From: CAYRRR01 sp964426755 | GTDB taxonomy: Bacteria; Patescibacteriota; Saccharimonadia; Saccharimonadales; JAGQNJ01 | NCBI GenBank assembly: GCA_964426755.1 | Contig: CAYRRR010000007.1 | Span: 1-38,072, forward strand | Reading direction: 5' to 3' | Length of the DNA stretch: 38,072 nt | Shown: positions 8,501 through 16,088 of the stretch, piece after piece | Numbering within the stretch: the first letter of the stretch is position 1 | Layout of the letters: every line of letters begins with the position of its first letter | Program-made: the position numbers and the translations under genes | Notes under the pieces: model-generated | Told to the model about the DNA's origin: nothing | What the model saw: only the letters and a program-made list of their open reading frames with translations | The model's database searches: none

Positions 8501-10356
8501 CCACCTATGTTACGACTGTTATCAAGCTCAACACCAGCGCACCAACGAGCCCGTTAAATGTAATTGCCACACCAAGCGTAAACAGTACTAATTGGTTTGC
8601 TTTCTCATGGGTAGAACCTTCTAGCTTTCATGGTCTGGCTGAAAATCTCACCTATTGTTATACCGTCAATACCCTGCCCACCAACAATACGTGTACATAT
8701 ACGGATGCTGGCGTGACTTCACTGGCCGCTGGAGCCTATGCCACTCAACCTGGAGAGAACACTTTTTATGTTGTCGCAAAAGATGAAACGGGCAGCGTCA
8801 ACTATGCCACGGCGGCCAACGTTACCTTTACGGCCAACGCACCTGCACCGGGCATACCGCTCAATGTTGAGATTGCCGATATTTCGACTAAGGCTACAAG
8901 TACCTGGAAGTTGGCCTTGTCTTGGTCGCCACCAGCTAATGTTGGTGTAGGAGTCTCTACATATAAGATCTATCGTTCTACGAACAATTCATCATTTACG
9001 CAAATTGCCAGCACTGCTGGTACCAGTTATGTGGATGGTAATTTATCAGGCACTCGTTACTATTACCGAATAAACGCCTGCGATAATTCTAATAACTGTG
9101 GTGCGCAAAGCGGTACGGTTAGCGAGACTCCGACCGGTAAATTTACAGAGCCGCCAGCAATTATTAGTCAGCCATCCGTTACGGTCAGTACTCGCTCGGC
9201 TACCTTTAATTGGACTACTGATCGTGAAGGAGATAGCCGTATTCAATATGGAATTGGTTCCGGCCAGTACTTTAAAACCGAAGCCAGTAATTCTGAGCTA
9301 ACGAAAAATCATGAAATTACGTTGCAAAATCTTGACCCAGGCACAACGTATCATTATAAAGCTCGCTGGACTGATGAAGATGGTAATGTTGGTCAGAGTA
9401 GCGAGCTGACCTTTACTACCCTACCGGCGCCAGTTATAAAAAACGTTACAATTAAACGTGTTACGGTTTCTACGGCTATTTTAGAATTTACCGCCACTGA
9501 TGCGACAGCTATAAAAGTTTATTATGGTAAATCAGAAGAGTTTGGTGGTGTTGAGCGCATTAATACATCTCGTTCAGAATCTACGTATACCCTAGAACTT
9601 GATGGCTTAGATGACGGCACTACTTATTACTACGGTATAAACCCGATCGATACCGATGGACATGAGTACAGAGCTTCTCGCATTGACACCTTCGCTACTC
9701 CTGCTCGACCAAGAATATCAAACTTGCGGTTTCAGCCTGTATCTGGCGAGCCGACCAGCACACAAGAAATTACTTGGAATACAAATGTACCAACATCGTC
9801 ATTAATTAGGTATCAGTCAGCTAACGTACCGGGTCGAGAAGTAAGTGACTCAACATTAAAAGTTGATCATAAAATTATTGTAAAGGGTTTGGCAGATGAT
9901 ACCGAGTATTCATTTGTGGCTGAATCTCGTGACCGAGACGGCAACTTGGCAGTTTCAGATGTTACTAACTTACGTACCTCTCTTGATACGCGCCCTCCTA
10001 AAATTAGTGATATTGTAGTTGAGACATCAGTTCGGGGAACTGGCTCAGAGGCAAACGGTCAAATTATCGTATCTTGGCGGACTGATGAGCCTGCATCTAG
10101 CCAGGTTGCTTTCTCTGAAGGTTCTTTAGTAGAGTCTCTAAACAGTCGGTCTGCCGAGGATACGAGCCTGGCTACCGAACACGTGGTTATAATCTCTAAT
10201 TTAGATACGTCCCGCGTTTATACTGTTCAGCCAGTATCAAGAGATCGCTCATTAAATAGTGCTAGTGGCGAAAAACAATCTGCTATAATTGGAAGAGCAT
10301 CAAATAGTATCATTGATATTGTGCTCAATTCATTACGAAGGGTATTCGGCTTTTAA
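5545..10356 (+). CDS. Giant membrane-anchored surface protein, FG-GAP propeller plus Ig/FN3-like stalk (paralog 2)
   Basis: This 1603-residue protein is collinear with paralog 1: polybasic tail (1-97) with the same ETPHKHLMEQSPRYAAWH motif, membrane segment (about 98-120), WxQxDWxGGQG just outside it, seven FG-GAP units with DxNxDG loops (about 203-515), a jelly-roll-like region, Ig/FN3-like modules, and a C-terminus ending LRRVFGF. The propellers have diverged strongly while the stalk modules and both termini are well conserved, consistent with diversifying selection on the exposed head. The stop codon directly abuts the ATG of the ABC ATPase gene, so the surface protein and transporter are probably co-translated. 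Ligand and partner are unknown. Confidence 0.88.
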   Translation: MGKIKEKSKRVVRVASHQTKRATVKTVKAAKTTAALTAKGAKRVARTKTYQKAHKSYKKTHHKIAETPHKHLMEQSPRYAAWHNWQYKRLHHGHVHATIAFAWVALVVLLVSSVTPSLSALSTWTQTDWSGGQGTSTENQFSNKENIEVGDGSFSISPRNHLDNGSFEENLNGWHATSSTTGTFSSPLVYSAGSNTYSTTTGDLNGDGYPDIIAPNYQSHTVSVFINNKNAGFEPKVDYNTGNGPVNSIIADVDGDGDNDIVTSNFDAGTISALKNNGNGTFNPKTDFVAGTIPYGIQAINLNNDSFVDIVVSNYNANTVSLLTNTGDGAFGSRVTLPAASSPSKLDVGDINNDGYDDIAVSGYAVGNNKISVIINNRDGSFAPKVDYTVGTRPYGIKIKDMNGDNRPDIIVANYSSGNVSYLANQGDGSFAPKVDFSAGSGPYGLKVEDINGDGHQDIIVASFGSQSASILLGQGSGVFSSPQNIPSGASTRDLDVADLNNDGAPDLIVSHSASMNRISVFFNNSNIKFSSNENQTYKDSAKSVKLISSSTSGVFHRPMNVGAGAQRTLEMFVYTNGSEVTSDDASLYVNNAVVSTVYTSTNEPGWYKLSTTVTGTGTLQKYGIQVEPDKTLYIDNASLKDYTTGSLTSAIYDVTFGADWGTLLYETSGSGTVGVKVRSGNNADMSDASDFAGCPEHTSGTDLTGQTCMTDNHRYVQYQVNLVSNAATTPVFESISIHYTPWDQVPPPVNASSIIMKKSAGGEVINSNDWTNGSTPYFEWTAAEDDEDGQGIRGYCLYLGQDSTADPVTTKGLLGTGSLDTNNTCPFAVAATHIDTATANYIGTALSSSASPYYLNIKAIDEGFNVFDGESAQFQFRFDNTSPKNPEFITAPSQFVSSKEVTLTWPTSGNDAASDAHAGLAGLQYRIGASGTWFGAAHNGSQDTSDLLANNGSYTTVDPEDFDVMQEGNNVVYFRTWDQAGNVSTTYVTTVIKLNTSAPTSPLNVIATPSVNSTNWFAFSWVEPSSFHGLAENLTYCYTVNTLPTNNTCTYTDAGVTSLAAGAYATQPGENTFYVVAKDETGSVNYATAANVTFTANAPAPGIPLNVEIADISTKATSTWKLALSWSPPANVGVGVSTYKIYRSTNNSSFTQIASTAGTSYVDGNLSGTRYYYRINACDNSNNCGAQSGTVSETPTGKFTEPPAIISQPSVTVSTRSATFNWTTDREGDSRIQYGIGSGQYFKTEASNSELTKNHEITLQNLDPGTTYHYKARWTDEDGNVGQSSELTFTTLPAPVIKNVTIKRVTVSTAILEFTATDATAIKVYYGKSEEFGGVERINTSRSESTYTLELDGLDDGTTYYYGINPIDTDGHEYRASRIDTFATPARPRISNLRFQPVSGEPTSTQEITWNTNVPTSSLIRYQSANVPGREVSDSTLKVDHKIIVKGLADDTEYSFVAESRDRDGNLAVSDVTNLRTSLDTRPPKISDIVVETSVRGTGSEANGQIIVSWRTDEPASSQVAFSEGSLVESLNSRSAEDTSLATEHVVIISNLDTSRVYTVQPVSRDRSLNSASGEKQSAIIGRASNSIIDIVLNSLRRVFGF

Positions 10357-11157
10357 ATGAGCGGTGGGCTACTAGACAAAACCAACATTATTCAAGTTCA
10401 AAATGTTCAACAGCAGTTTATTGTTGGCGGCGAGGTAGTGCCGGCACTGCGCGAAGTTTCTTTCTCTATTCAGGCTAACTCATTTAATATAATTTTTGGA
10501 CCCTCGGGTAGTGGTAAATCGACGCTTCTTAATGTGCTGGCCGGCTTACAGGCTCCGGTTAGCGGTAAGGTTATTGTTGAAGGTAATGATATATATTCGT
10601 TAAAGTCAGACGAACTAGCGCATTATCGAGCTAACCGGGTAGGTTTTGTTCACCAAACCAACCATTGGATAAAAAGTCTAAATGTTATCGAGAATATAGC
10701 GATTCCGCTCTATTTCTTAGGCTATTCTCGCTCAAAGGCTGAAAAACTTGCAGCTATTGCGCTGGATCGTGTAAGCATGAATGAATATGCTAACAAATCT
10801 CCCTTACTGTTATCAGGTGGTGAACAACAGCGCCTTGGCATGGCGAGAGCCCTAGCAAACGATCCGCTATTTATTATTGCTGATGAGCCGACGGGTAATT
10901 TGGATACCGCTAACGGAGATATCATTATGAATTTGCTACTGAACTGTCAAACAGAATTTCGTCGCACGGTCATATTAGTAACCCATAATATGGAATACAT
11001 TTCGGTTGCTGATCATTTGCTGAAGATTCAAGATGGTGAGGTTGAGGATATTCCAAGCGGGGACACGCACAAGGTTATGAAGGTCTTATTACAAGACATT
11101 GAAGACAGAATAGATCATTTATCAACGGTAAAAAAGCATGCAATTAAAGCCTCCTAA
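10357..11157 (+). CDS. ABC transporter ATPase, MacB/LolD type
   Basis: A 266-residue nucleotide-binding subunit. Visible motifs are Walker A GPSGSGKST (48-56), Q-loop Gln100, signature LSGGEQQR (152-159), Walker B LFIIADEP (171-178) with catalytic Glu177, and switch His210. Sequence style and the pairing with an FtsX-like permease place it in the MacB/LolD/FtsE group, which drives mechanotransmission or export rather than uptake. The ATG immediately follows the stop of the giant surface protein with no spacer, implying translational coupling. About 40 extra C-terminal residues follow the core. The substrate is not evident; a role linked to the upstream surface protein is inferred from coupling only. 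Confidence 0.9.
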   Translation: MSGGLLDKTNIIQVQNVQQQFIVGGEVVPALREVSFSIQANSFNIIFGPSGSGKSTLLNVLAGLQAPVSGKVIVEGNDIYSLKSDELAHYRANRVGFVHQTNHWIKSLNVIENIAIPLYFLGYSRSKAEKLAAIALDRVSMNEYANKSPLLLSGGEQQRLGMARALANDPLFIIADEPTGNLDTANGDIIMNLLLNCQTEFRRTVILVTHNMEYISVADHLLKIQDGEVEDIPSGDTHKVMKVLLQDIEDRIDHLSTVKKHAIKAS

Positions 11158-12364
11158 AACTAAATACGTATCAATTCCCTTTCAGGTTGAACTGTATTTG
11201 GCATGGCGCAACATTGTTACAAAAAAACTTCGCTCATTCTTAACAATAATGGGAGTTATTATCGGAATTGGTTCTATCTTTTTCTTGCTCTCGCTTGGCT
11301 TAGGGCTAGAAAATCTTGTTACAGAAGAAATCATTGGTAACCAATCGGTCAAATCAATTGATGTAACGAGCCCTAACTCGAGAATAGTTAAACTCGACAA
11401 AGATACTGCATCAAGAATTGATGGATTATCGCATGTTGAAACACTCGGTACGTCCTACTCATTTGCCGGTAGCCTGAAGCTTAATAAAAGTGAAATAGAC
11501 ACAATTGTGTATGGTATCGACACCGATTATCAAAAATTAGCAACCCTAGAAGTAGAACACGGGCGACTGCTAGAAAATGAAGATTATAATGCGGTATTTA
11601 TTAACAAAGCGGCTCTAGAGGCAGTGGGCATTACAAAACCTGATGAAGTCATCAATCAAGAGATCGAGTTACGTATTCCTATTAAACTAGAGACGACTTC
11701 AGAGACTAAAATACTCGAACAAAAGATGAAATTAGTCGGTATTATAGATTCAGGAGCCGGAAGCGAAATTTTTATACCAGGTCGGGTGTTTGAGCAAGCA
11801 GGTGTATCACAGTATTCTCAAATAAAAATGCTTGCTGATAGTACTGATACTGTTGGTGAGCTGCGCCAAAAAGTAGAAAGTATGGGCTTTGAAACATCTT
11901 CACCAGTGGATACCGTAGACCAAATTAATCAAATCTTTAAATATTTTAATGTAATACTTGTGGGCTTTGGTGCGATTGGAATGATAGTGGCAGTACTTGG
12001 CATGTTCAATACGCTAACCATCTCTTTGCTTGAACGTACCAAGGAGATCGGCTTAATGATTGCCTTAGGAGGACGCCACAAAGATATGCGTACATTATTT
12101 ATTCTTGAAGCCGTATTGTTATCGGTTCTCGGTTCAGTAATCGGAATAATATGTGCCATCATTGGCGGTAAAATAATAAATCTGATTATGAACCACTTAG
12201 CATCCAATAATGGTGTCAGAGAAGGCTTTAATTTGTTTGCAACACCGTGGTGGCTCGTCGGAGGCTTAATTATCTTTATGGTGATAGTTGGTTTACTGGT
12301 TGTGTTGTTGCCGGCTCGTCGAGCACAAAAAATTAACCCAATCGATGCCTTGCGTCGTGAATAA
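11138..12364 (+). CDS. ABC transporter permease, MacB/FtsX family
   Basis: A 408-residue permease that overlaps the ATPase gene by 20 bases. The topology is the MacB type: TM1 at about 34-56, a large extracytoplasmic MacB_PCD-like domain (about 60-265), then three membrane segments (about 269-293, 320-345, 371-394) forming the FtsX domain. The coupling-helix region contains the typical ERTKEIGLMIALGG motif, and the end reads PARRAQKINPIDALR, standard for the family. With the ATPase it would form a dimeric ABC complex. It ends two bases before the convergent smpB gene, with no terminator between them. Confidence 0.9.
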   Translation: MQLKPPKTKYVSIPFQVELYLAWRNIVTKKLRSFLTIMGVIIGIGSIFFLLSLGLGLENLVTEEIIGNQSVKSIDVTSPNSRIVKLDKDTASRIDGLSHVETLGTSYSFAGSLKLNKSEIDTIVYGIDTDYQKLATLEVEHGRLLENEDYNAVFINKAALEAVGITKPDEVINQEIELRIPIKLETTSETKILEQKMKLVGIIDSGAGSEIFIPGRVFEQAGVSQYSQIKMLADSTDTVGELRQKVESMGFETSSPVDTVDQINQIFKYFNVILVGFGAIGMIVAVLGMFNTLTISLLERTKEIGLMIALGGRHKDMRTLFILEAVLLSVLGSVIGIICAIIGGKIINLIMNHLASNNGVREGFNLFATPWWLVGGLIIFMVIVGLLVVLLPARRAQKINPIDALRRE

Positions 12365-12366
12365 AT

Positions 12367-12813
12367 TTATACATTACGAGCGACGTCGCGCATTTGATCG
12401 CGATGCTTGATAACCTCGCGTTTGTCATAACGTTTTTTTCCGCGCCCTGTCGCAATTCGTAGTTTGATGAACCGTCCATTTGTCAAAAACTCTAGCGGTA
12501 CAATTGTTTTTCCTTGTTGTTTTGCCTCCGTAAATGCGGCAATTTGTTTTTGAGTTACTAGTAACTTTCGGCTTCTTGTTTGTTCAGGCTCAGGAATAGA
12601 AAATGTATTGGTACTTGTGATAGTGGCGTTAACGAGAATCATTTCATTGTCCTTAACCGTCACGTAAGCGCCTCGAAGATGACCATGCCCCATGCGTAGC
12701 GCCTTGGTCTCTTTGCCGGTTAGCACAACGCCAGCAACAAGCTCATCACCGAGCTCATAATCAAAACGAGCCCGCCGGTTAACAATTTTACCGGCTGTTT
12801 TTTTCTTTTTCAT
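12367..12813 (-). CDS. smpB: SmpB, tmRNA-binding protein
   Basis: SmpB delivers tmRNA to stalled ribosomes for trans-translation. The 148-residue product has the OB-fold signature NRRARFDYEL near the start, GVVLTGKETKALR, the SRKLLVTQKQI segment, and the C-terminal GRGKKRYDKRE tail that becomes helical in the decoding centre. Length is normal. I chose the ATG at 12813 (MKKKKTAGK), the usual family start; a TTG at 12828 would add five residues. No ssrA gene was recognised in the window. Confidence 0.95.
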   Translation of the reverse strand: MKKKKTAGKIVNRRARFDYELGDELVAGVVLTGKETKALRMGHGHLRGAYVTVKDNEMILVNATITSTNTFSIPEPEQTRSRKLLVTQKQIAAFTEAKQQGKTIVPLEFLTNGRFIKLRIATGRGKKRYDKREVIKHRDQMRDVARNV

Positions 12814-12849
12814 AACTATAGTTAACAATAAAATACTAAATTTATCAAC

Positions 12850-14055
12850 TTATGAACATGGCAAGCGTTGTCGGTCTTGCTTATTAAGGTCCGGGCAGCT
12901 TTCGAGTGATGTTTGAAGGCGTTTGATCTCTTCTCGAGCGACATCCCACACCCCCGGATCATTATGCTTAACTTTACGCCAGTACCACCATTCTACGCCC
13001 CATAGATACATTTCTTTCATGCCAGTTGCCCTGCCATACTCAAAGCGGTCGCGTAAGCGTTGTGGATTGAGGGATTTATCTTGCTCTTCTAGGCTGGCTG
13101 CTTTAGTTTCAATAGGCGCCCATGGCTCGGCTTGCAGTTCATGAATGATCATGTCTTTGCCCGTTACAATCTTACCTGCTCCAGCTAAAAAGCCATAAAA
13201 CCAAGCCGGAAACGGATATTCAAAGTAACGTTTAGTAATTGTCTTGTCCCAGACACGCTTATAGATTGACACACCGAACACATCAGGTCTCGGTTGTCCA
13301 ATGGGGATGCCGGCTGCGTTATTGCTGCGGCTAATGATGACCGGACGCGAAGGATCAAGTTGTTTTACATAGTTAAACTCATCTATCAAACGATCACGGG
13401 AATGATCAGGACAAATACCAAAAACCTCCATAAAAAATTCGTTCTCAAGTTGATAACTTACTAAGGCCGGACTATTTTTATAGCGCTCGATGACAACTTT
13501 CATATAATCCTTTAAAAGCGGTTGCCATTCTTCGCGCGGCATATTTTGTGCCCATGATGGCATATGGCACTCGGGCCACCTGGGCTGGCGTAAGCCAATC
13601 GCTAACGAAACTTTAGCGTTGGCTTCTTCTGCGTAGCGGAATTGCCAATCGAGCTCTGTAAAGTTGTATTCTCCACGTACGGGCTCGTGATCATCCCAGT
13701 AGCTAACAAGGCGGAACTGTTTGATGTTTAGTTCATCAATAAGAGCTCGCATTGTTTGCTGTGGATCAAGCTCATAGTATCGTGCATAACGCGGAATAAA
13801 TGTAGCACCGACAATGGGTGCCTTGTTGCCATTTTGAGCAATGTACCAGCGAGCTATGCCGTACATACCCCCCACTGCCAGTATTATTATCACGGCCAGC
13901 CAGATCATAACCTTAACAAACGCATTGCGTGTTTTATACCAGCCGTGCGCTTTGCGAGAATGCGGCGCGACTCGGCGATGTACATGCTGAATTGCTCGCT
14001 TAGGGGCGTGGCGTAAGCGGCGCGGTGGTTTTGTGTTTCGGGGTTTTTTCTTCAT
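12850..14055 (-). CDS. Membrane-anchored glycoside hydrolase, TIM-barrel (clan A-like)
   Basis: A 401-residue protein with a very basic N-terminal tail (1-46), one membrane segment (about 47-68) and an extracytoplasmic catalytic domain. SYQLENEF places Asn205-Glu206 as the NE acid/base pair typical of clan GH-A barrels. IIHELQAEPW supplies Glu306 and Glu310, of which one is the likely nucleophile; WGVEWWYW near the end resembles a late-strand aromatic motif. The family could be GH42-, GH35- or GH5-like and I cannot decide. Substrate is unknown; host glycans or cell-surface polysaccharide are possible. It starts from a minus-strand -10 box that overlaps the one used by the divergent glycosyltransferase gene. 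Confidence 0.72.
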   Translation of the reverse strand: MKKKPRNTKPPRRLRHAPKRAIQHVHRRVAPHSRKAHGWYKTRNAFVKVMIWLAVIIILAVGGMYGIARWYIAQNGNKAPIVGATFIPRYARYYELDPQQTMRALIDELNIKQFRLVSYWDDHEPVRGEYNFTELDWQFRYAEEANAKVSLAIGLRQPRWPECHMPSWAQNMPREEWQPLLKDYMKVVIERYKNSPALVSYQLENEFFMEVFGICPDHSRDRLIDEFNYVKQLDPSRPVIISRSNNAAGIPIGQPRPDVFGVSIYKRVWDKTITKRYFEYPFPAWFYGFLAGAGKIVTGKDMIIHELQAEPWAPIETKAASLEEQDKSLNPQRLRDRFEYGRATGMKEMYLWGVEWWYWRKVKHNDPGVWDVAREEIKRLQTSLESCPDLNKQDRQRLPCS

Positions 14056-14073
14056 TTGGTACTATAATTAGAC
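14056..14073. promoter_or_regulatory. Bidirectional, apparently leaderless promoter
   Basis: Only 18 bases separate two divergent start codons. Plus strand: TATAAT (14063-14068), five bases, then GTG at 14074. Minus strand: TATAGT (14061-14066), five bases, then ATG at 14055. The two -10 boxes share ATA in the middle of ACTATAATTA. Neither gene has a Shine-Dalgarno, so both mRNAs would start at or next to the start codon. No good -35 is seen on either side. Confidence 0.6.
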
Positions 14074-14916
14074 GTGAGTAAACAAACATTAACGTTATCA
14101 ATAATTATACCAGTTTATAACGAAGAAAGTCATTTAAAACGATGCCTTGAGAGCATCGCTAGTCAAACGCAGAAACCAGAAGAAGTTATTGTAGTTGACA
14201 ACAACTCTACTGATAGAACAGCCGCTATTGCTCAAGAGTTTGATTTTGTAAGAATAGTTTCCGAACAGCGGCAAGGGGTTGTTTTTGCTCGCAACCGAGG
14301 CTTTAATGAAGCACGCTGTGACATTATGGGCAGAATAGATGCAGATACGATTCTTGAACGCGATTGGTGTAAGCAGGTGCGAAAGATATTTACCGATAAA
14401 CGAGTAGGAGCTGCTACTGGACCAGTGATGTATTATGATATGCCCTTTAAACGAGCTGGTTTTCATTTAGATAACACTATTAGGCGTGCAATCAAAAAGC
14501 TCAGCAATAACTTTCCGTTTCTTTTTGGTACCAATATGGCCATGAGAAGGAGTGTTTGGCAAGCGTATAAAGATGACTTTTGTACCCGTAAAGATATCCA
14601 CGAAGACCTAGATCTTGCTATCCATCTTAGTCAATCAAATATTATGATTGCATATCGGCCAAAGATGGTAGCGGGAATGTCGGCTCGACGCTATGACGAT
14701 AAGCCAAAAGATTTTTACCGATACATGTCGTTTTATAAAACCAGCTTTGAGAAGCACGGTATTGAATCAAATACCCCTTCTTTTGCTATGGCAACGTTCA
14801 TCTTCGGCTATTTTTTATTAAAACCCTTACGCTGGTTTTATGATCCCGTAAATGATACCTACTCCCCTATTCAACTATTAAAACCAAAAACTGCTCGCAA
14901 AAACCCTATGGATTAA
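14074..14916 (+). CDS. Family 2 glycosyltransferase
   Basis: A 280-residue GT2 enzyme with a GTG start. The GT-A fold is clear: LSIIIPVYNEESHLKRCLESI, VIVVDNNSTDRT for the nucleotide-binding site, ARNRGFNEA, and the metal-binding DAD at 89-91 in MGRIDADTILE. A hydrophobic stretch near the C-terminus (FAMATFIFGYFLLKPL) may associate with the membrane. It would transfer a sugar from a nucleotide- or lipid-linked donor in envelope polysaccharide or protein glycosylation; acceptor and donor are unknown. It is transcribed divergently from the glycosidase, which hints at a shared glycan theme. Its stop overlaps the convergent nuclease gene. Confidence 0.9.
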   Translation: MSKQTLTLSIIIPVYNEESHLKRCLESIASQTQKPEEVIVVDNNSTDRTAAIAQEFDFVRIVSEQRQGVVFARNRGFNEARCDIMGRIDADTILERDWCKQVRKIFTDKRVGAATGPVMYYDMPFKRAGFHLDNTIRRAIKKLSNNFPFLFGTNMAMRRSVWQAYKDDFCTRKDIHEDLDLAIHLSQSNIMIAYRPKMVAGMSARRYDDKPKDFYRYMSFYKTSFEKHGIESNTPSFAMATFIFGYFLLKPLRWFYDPVNDTYSPIQLLKPKTARKNPMD

Positions 14917-15491
14917 TTCTCGGGATTGATGGTGTTGTATCCATTTTTATCAATGCCTGTTTGACAGCTGCCCCAAAGTCCCAGATTTTGCTCACGAGCC
15001 CTTTTCTCATAAGCCTTAAATTCGTCTTTCTTAGTAAATGGAAAACTTGTATACGCAAATCCGTAGCCTTGCTTTATAAGCTCAGCGTTCAAAAGAGTAT
15101 CATCCACATACACATAGCGTAATAGCCGATTATAGCGATCACGATTGGTATTCTCTGGGTCAGATTCTAGGCGGACGTGTTTGTTGGCAACAAGGCTTTT
15201 CGTAAATTCACTGGCGGCACGGCCAAAACATTGCACCGGTTTACGCGGGTCTTTTGTTTCAGGTGTATCAACGCCGATCAATCGCACCCGTTCTTCTTTG
15301 CCGTCCATTGCAATGGTTAGCGTGTCACCATCTTCTGCCTGAATGACGGGGTACATCCCTGCCTGAACAATCTGTTTGAATGGCTCGCTATCACCATACG
15401 GCACATTCCAGCCTAGCTGTTCTGAGAGTGCGCCGATGCCCATAATTAGCAGTGAGAGCAGCAGTACGACTAACTTCTTTTTACGCCGCAT
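14913..15491 (-). CDS. Secreted or membrane-anchored thermonuclease (SNase family)
   Basis: Staphylococcal-nuclease-like phosphodiesterase. An N-terminal hydrophobic segment (LVVLLLSLLIMGIGALS) directs export. The SNase fold follows: EDGDTLTIAMDGKEERVRLIGVDTPETKDP, in which the Asp, Arg and Glu residues equivalent to D21, R35 and E43 are present, then NRDRYNRLLRYVYV supplying the R87 equivalent, and AREQNLGLW at the end. I took the ATG at 15491 (MRRKKK) over a TTG six bases upstream. It lies about 9 bases downstream of the CobO-like gene, so the two are probably co-transcribed. A likely role is digestion of extracellular DNA or RNA for nucleotides, as expected for an auxotrophic symbiont. Confidence 0.9.
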   Translation of the reverse strand: MRRKKKLVVLLLSLLIMGIGALSEQLGWNVPYGDSEPFKQIVQAGMYPVIQAEDGDTLTIAMDGKEERVRLIGVDTPETKDPRKPVQCFGRAASEFTKSLVANKHVRLESDPENTNRDRYNRLLRYVYVDDTLLNAELIKQGYGFAYTSFPFTKKDEFKAYEKRAREQNLGLWGSCQTGIDKNGYNTINPEN

Positions 15492-15500
15492 ATACAAATC

Positions 15501-16070
15501 TCAATAATCAATACCTTTATTGGCCAAGAACTTATCATCAAAGTGGTGTTTGATTTTGGTCATGTTGGTGGCAATATCAACAAGCGGTATTAGTTCTTCA
15601 GGAAAGTTTCGCCCGGTGAGGCATAAGCTGGTTTTCGGCGATTTATTGGTGATTAATTTTTTTAGCTCAGCTTTAGTTAAAAGACCATCATTGACGGCAT
15701 TGTTGATCTCATCGCAGATTACTAAATCGAAATCGCCGCTTGAAGCAGCTTTTACAGCCTCTTTATAGGTTTCGTTCGCTGCTTTTTTGTGTTGAGTTTC
15801 TGATATGTGTTGCGGACTTAAGTCACCGGCTTTATAAAAACCTTTTCCGCCCTTATAAAAATAAAGCTGATCGTCATACAGACCCTGAACATCTCTTATA
15901 AACACATGCTCGCCTACCCCCCAGTACTTTATAAACTGAATAAACGCTACGTTCCAGCGATTGCCGAGCGCTCGAACCATCAAACCAAGCGCTGCACTAG
16001 TCTTGCCCTTACTTTCACCGGTATACACAATAACTACCGAGTCTTTTTGCTTATAGTCCTCAAATGCCAT
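15501..16070 (-). CDS. CobO/CobA-like P-loop protein (ATP:corrinoid adenosyltransferase family)
   Basis: A 189-residue P-loop NTPase. The loop YTGESKGKTSAALG (16-29) is the CobA/CobO type, which binds ATP in reversed orientation, although the usual GNGKGKT is altered to GESKGKT. FDLVICDEINNAV and LTGRNFPEELIPLVDIATNM correspond to family motifs. Canonical members adenosylate cob(I)alamin, but no cobalamin synthesis or B12-dependent gene is visible here, so salvage or another role is possible. The ATG at 16070 is preferred to the upstream TTG because TACAAT lies six bases before it, suggesting a leaderless start. Confidence 0.85.
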   Translation of the reverse strand: MAFEDYKQKDSVVIVYTGESKGKTSAALGLMVRALGNRWNVAFIQFIKYWGVGEHVFIRDVQGLYDDQLYFYKGGKGFYKAGDLSPQHISETQHKKAANETYKEAVKAASSGDFDLVICDEINNAVNDGLLTKAELKKLITNKSPKTSLCLTGRNFPEELIPLVDIATNMTKIKHHFDDKFLANKGIDY

Positions 16071-16082
16071 ACGGCTATTGTA
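16071..16082 (-). promoter_or_regulatory. -10 box six bases before the CobO-like gene
   Basis: Minus-strand TACAAT (16077-16082), then six bases to the ATG at 16070, with no Shine-Dalgarno. The -10 lies just past the stop of the upstream gene (16089), so the CobO-like gene may have its own leaderless transcript. The -35 is not recognisable. Confidence 0.4.
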
Positions 16083-16088
16083 CAAGAT

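Noticed and set aside
598..10356. The two surface genes as one transposed or phage-derived island
   Set aside because: No integrase, transposase, terminal repeats or tRNA attachment duplication was seen. The tandem arrangement is explained by simple duplication.
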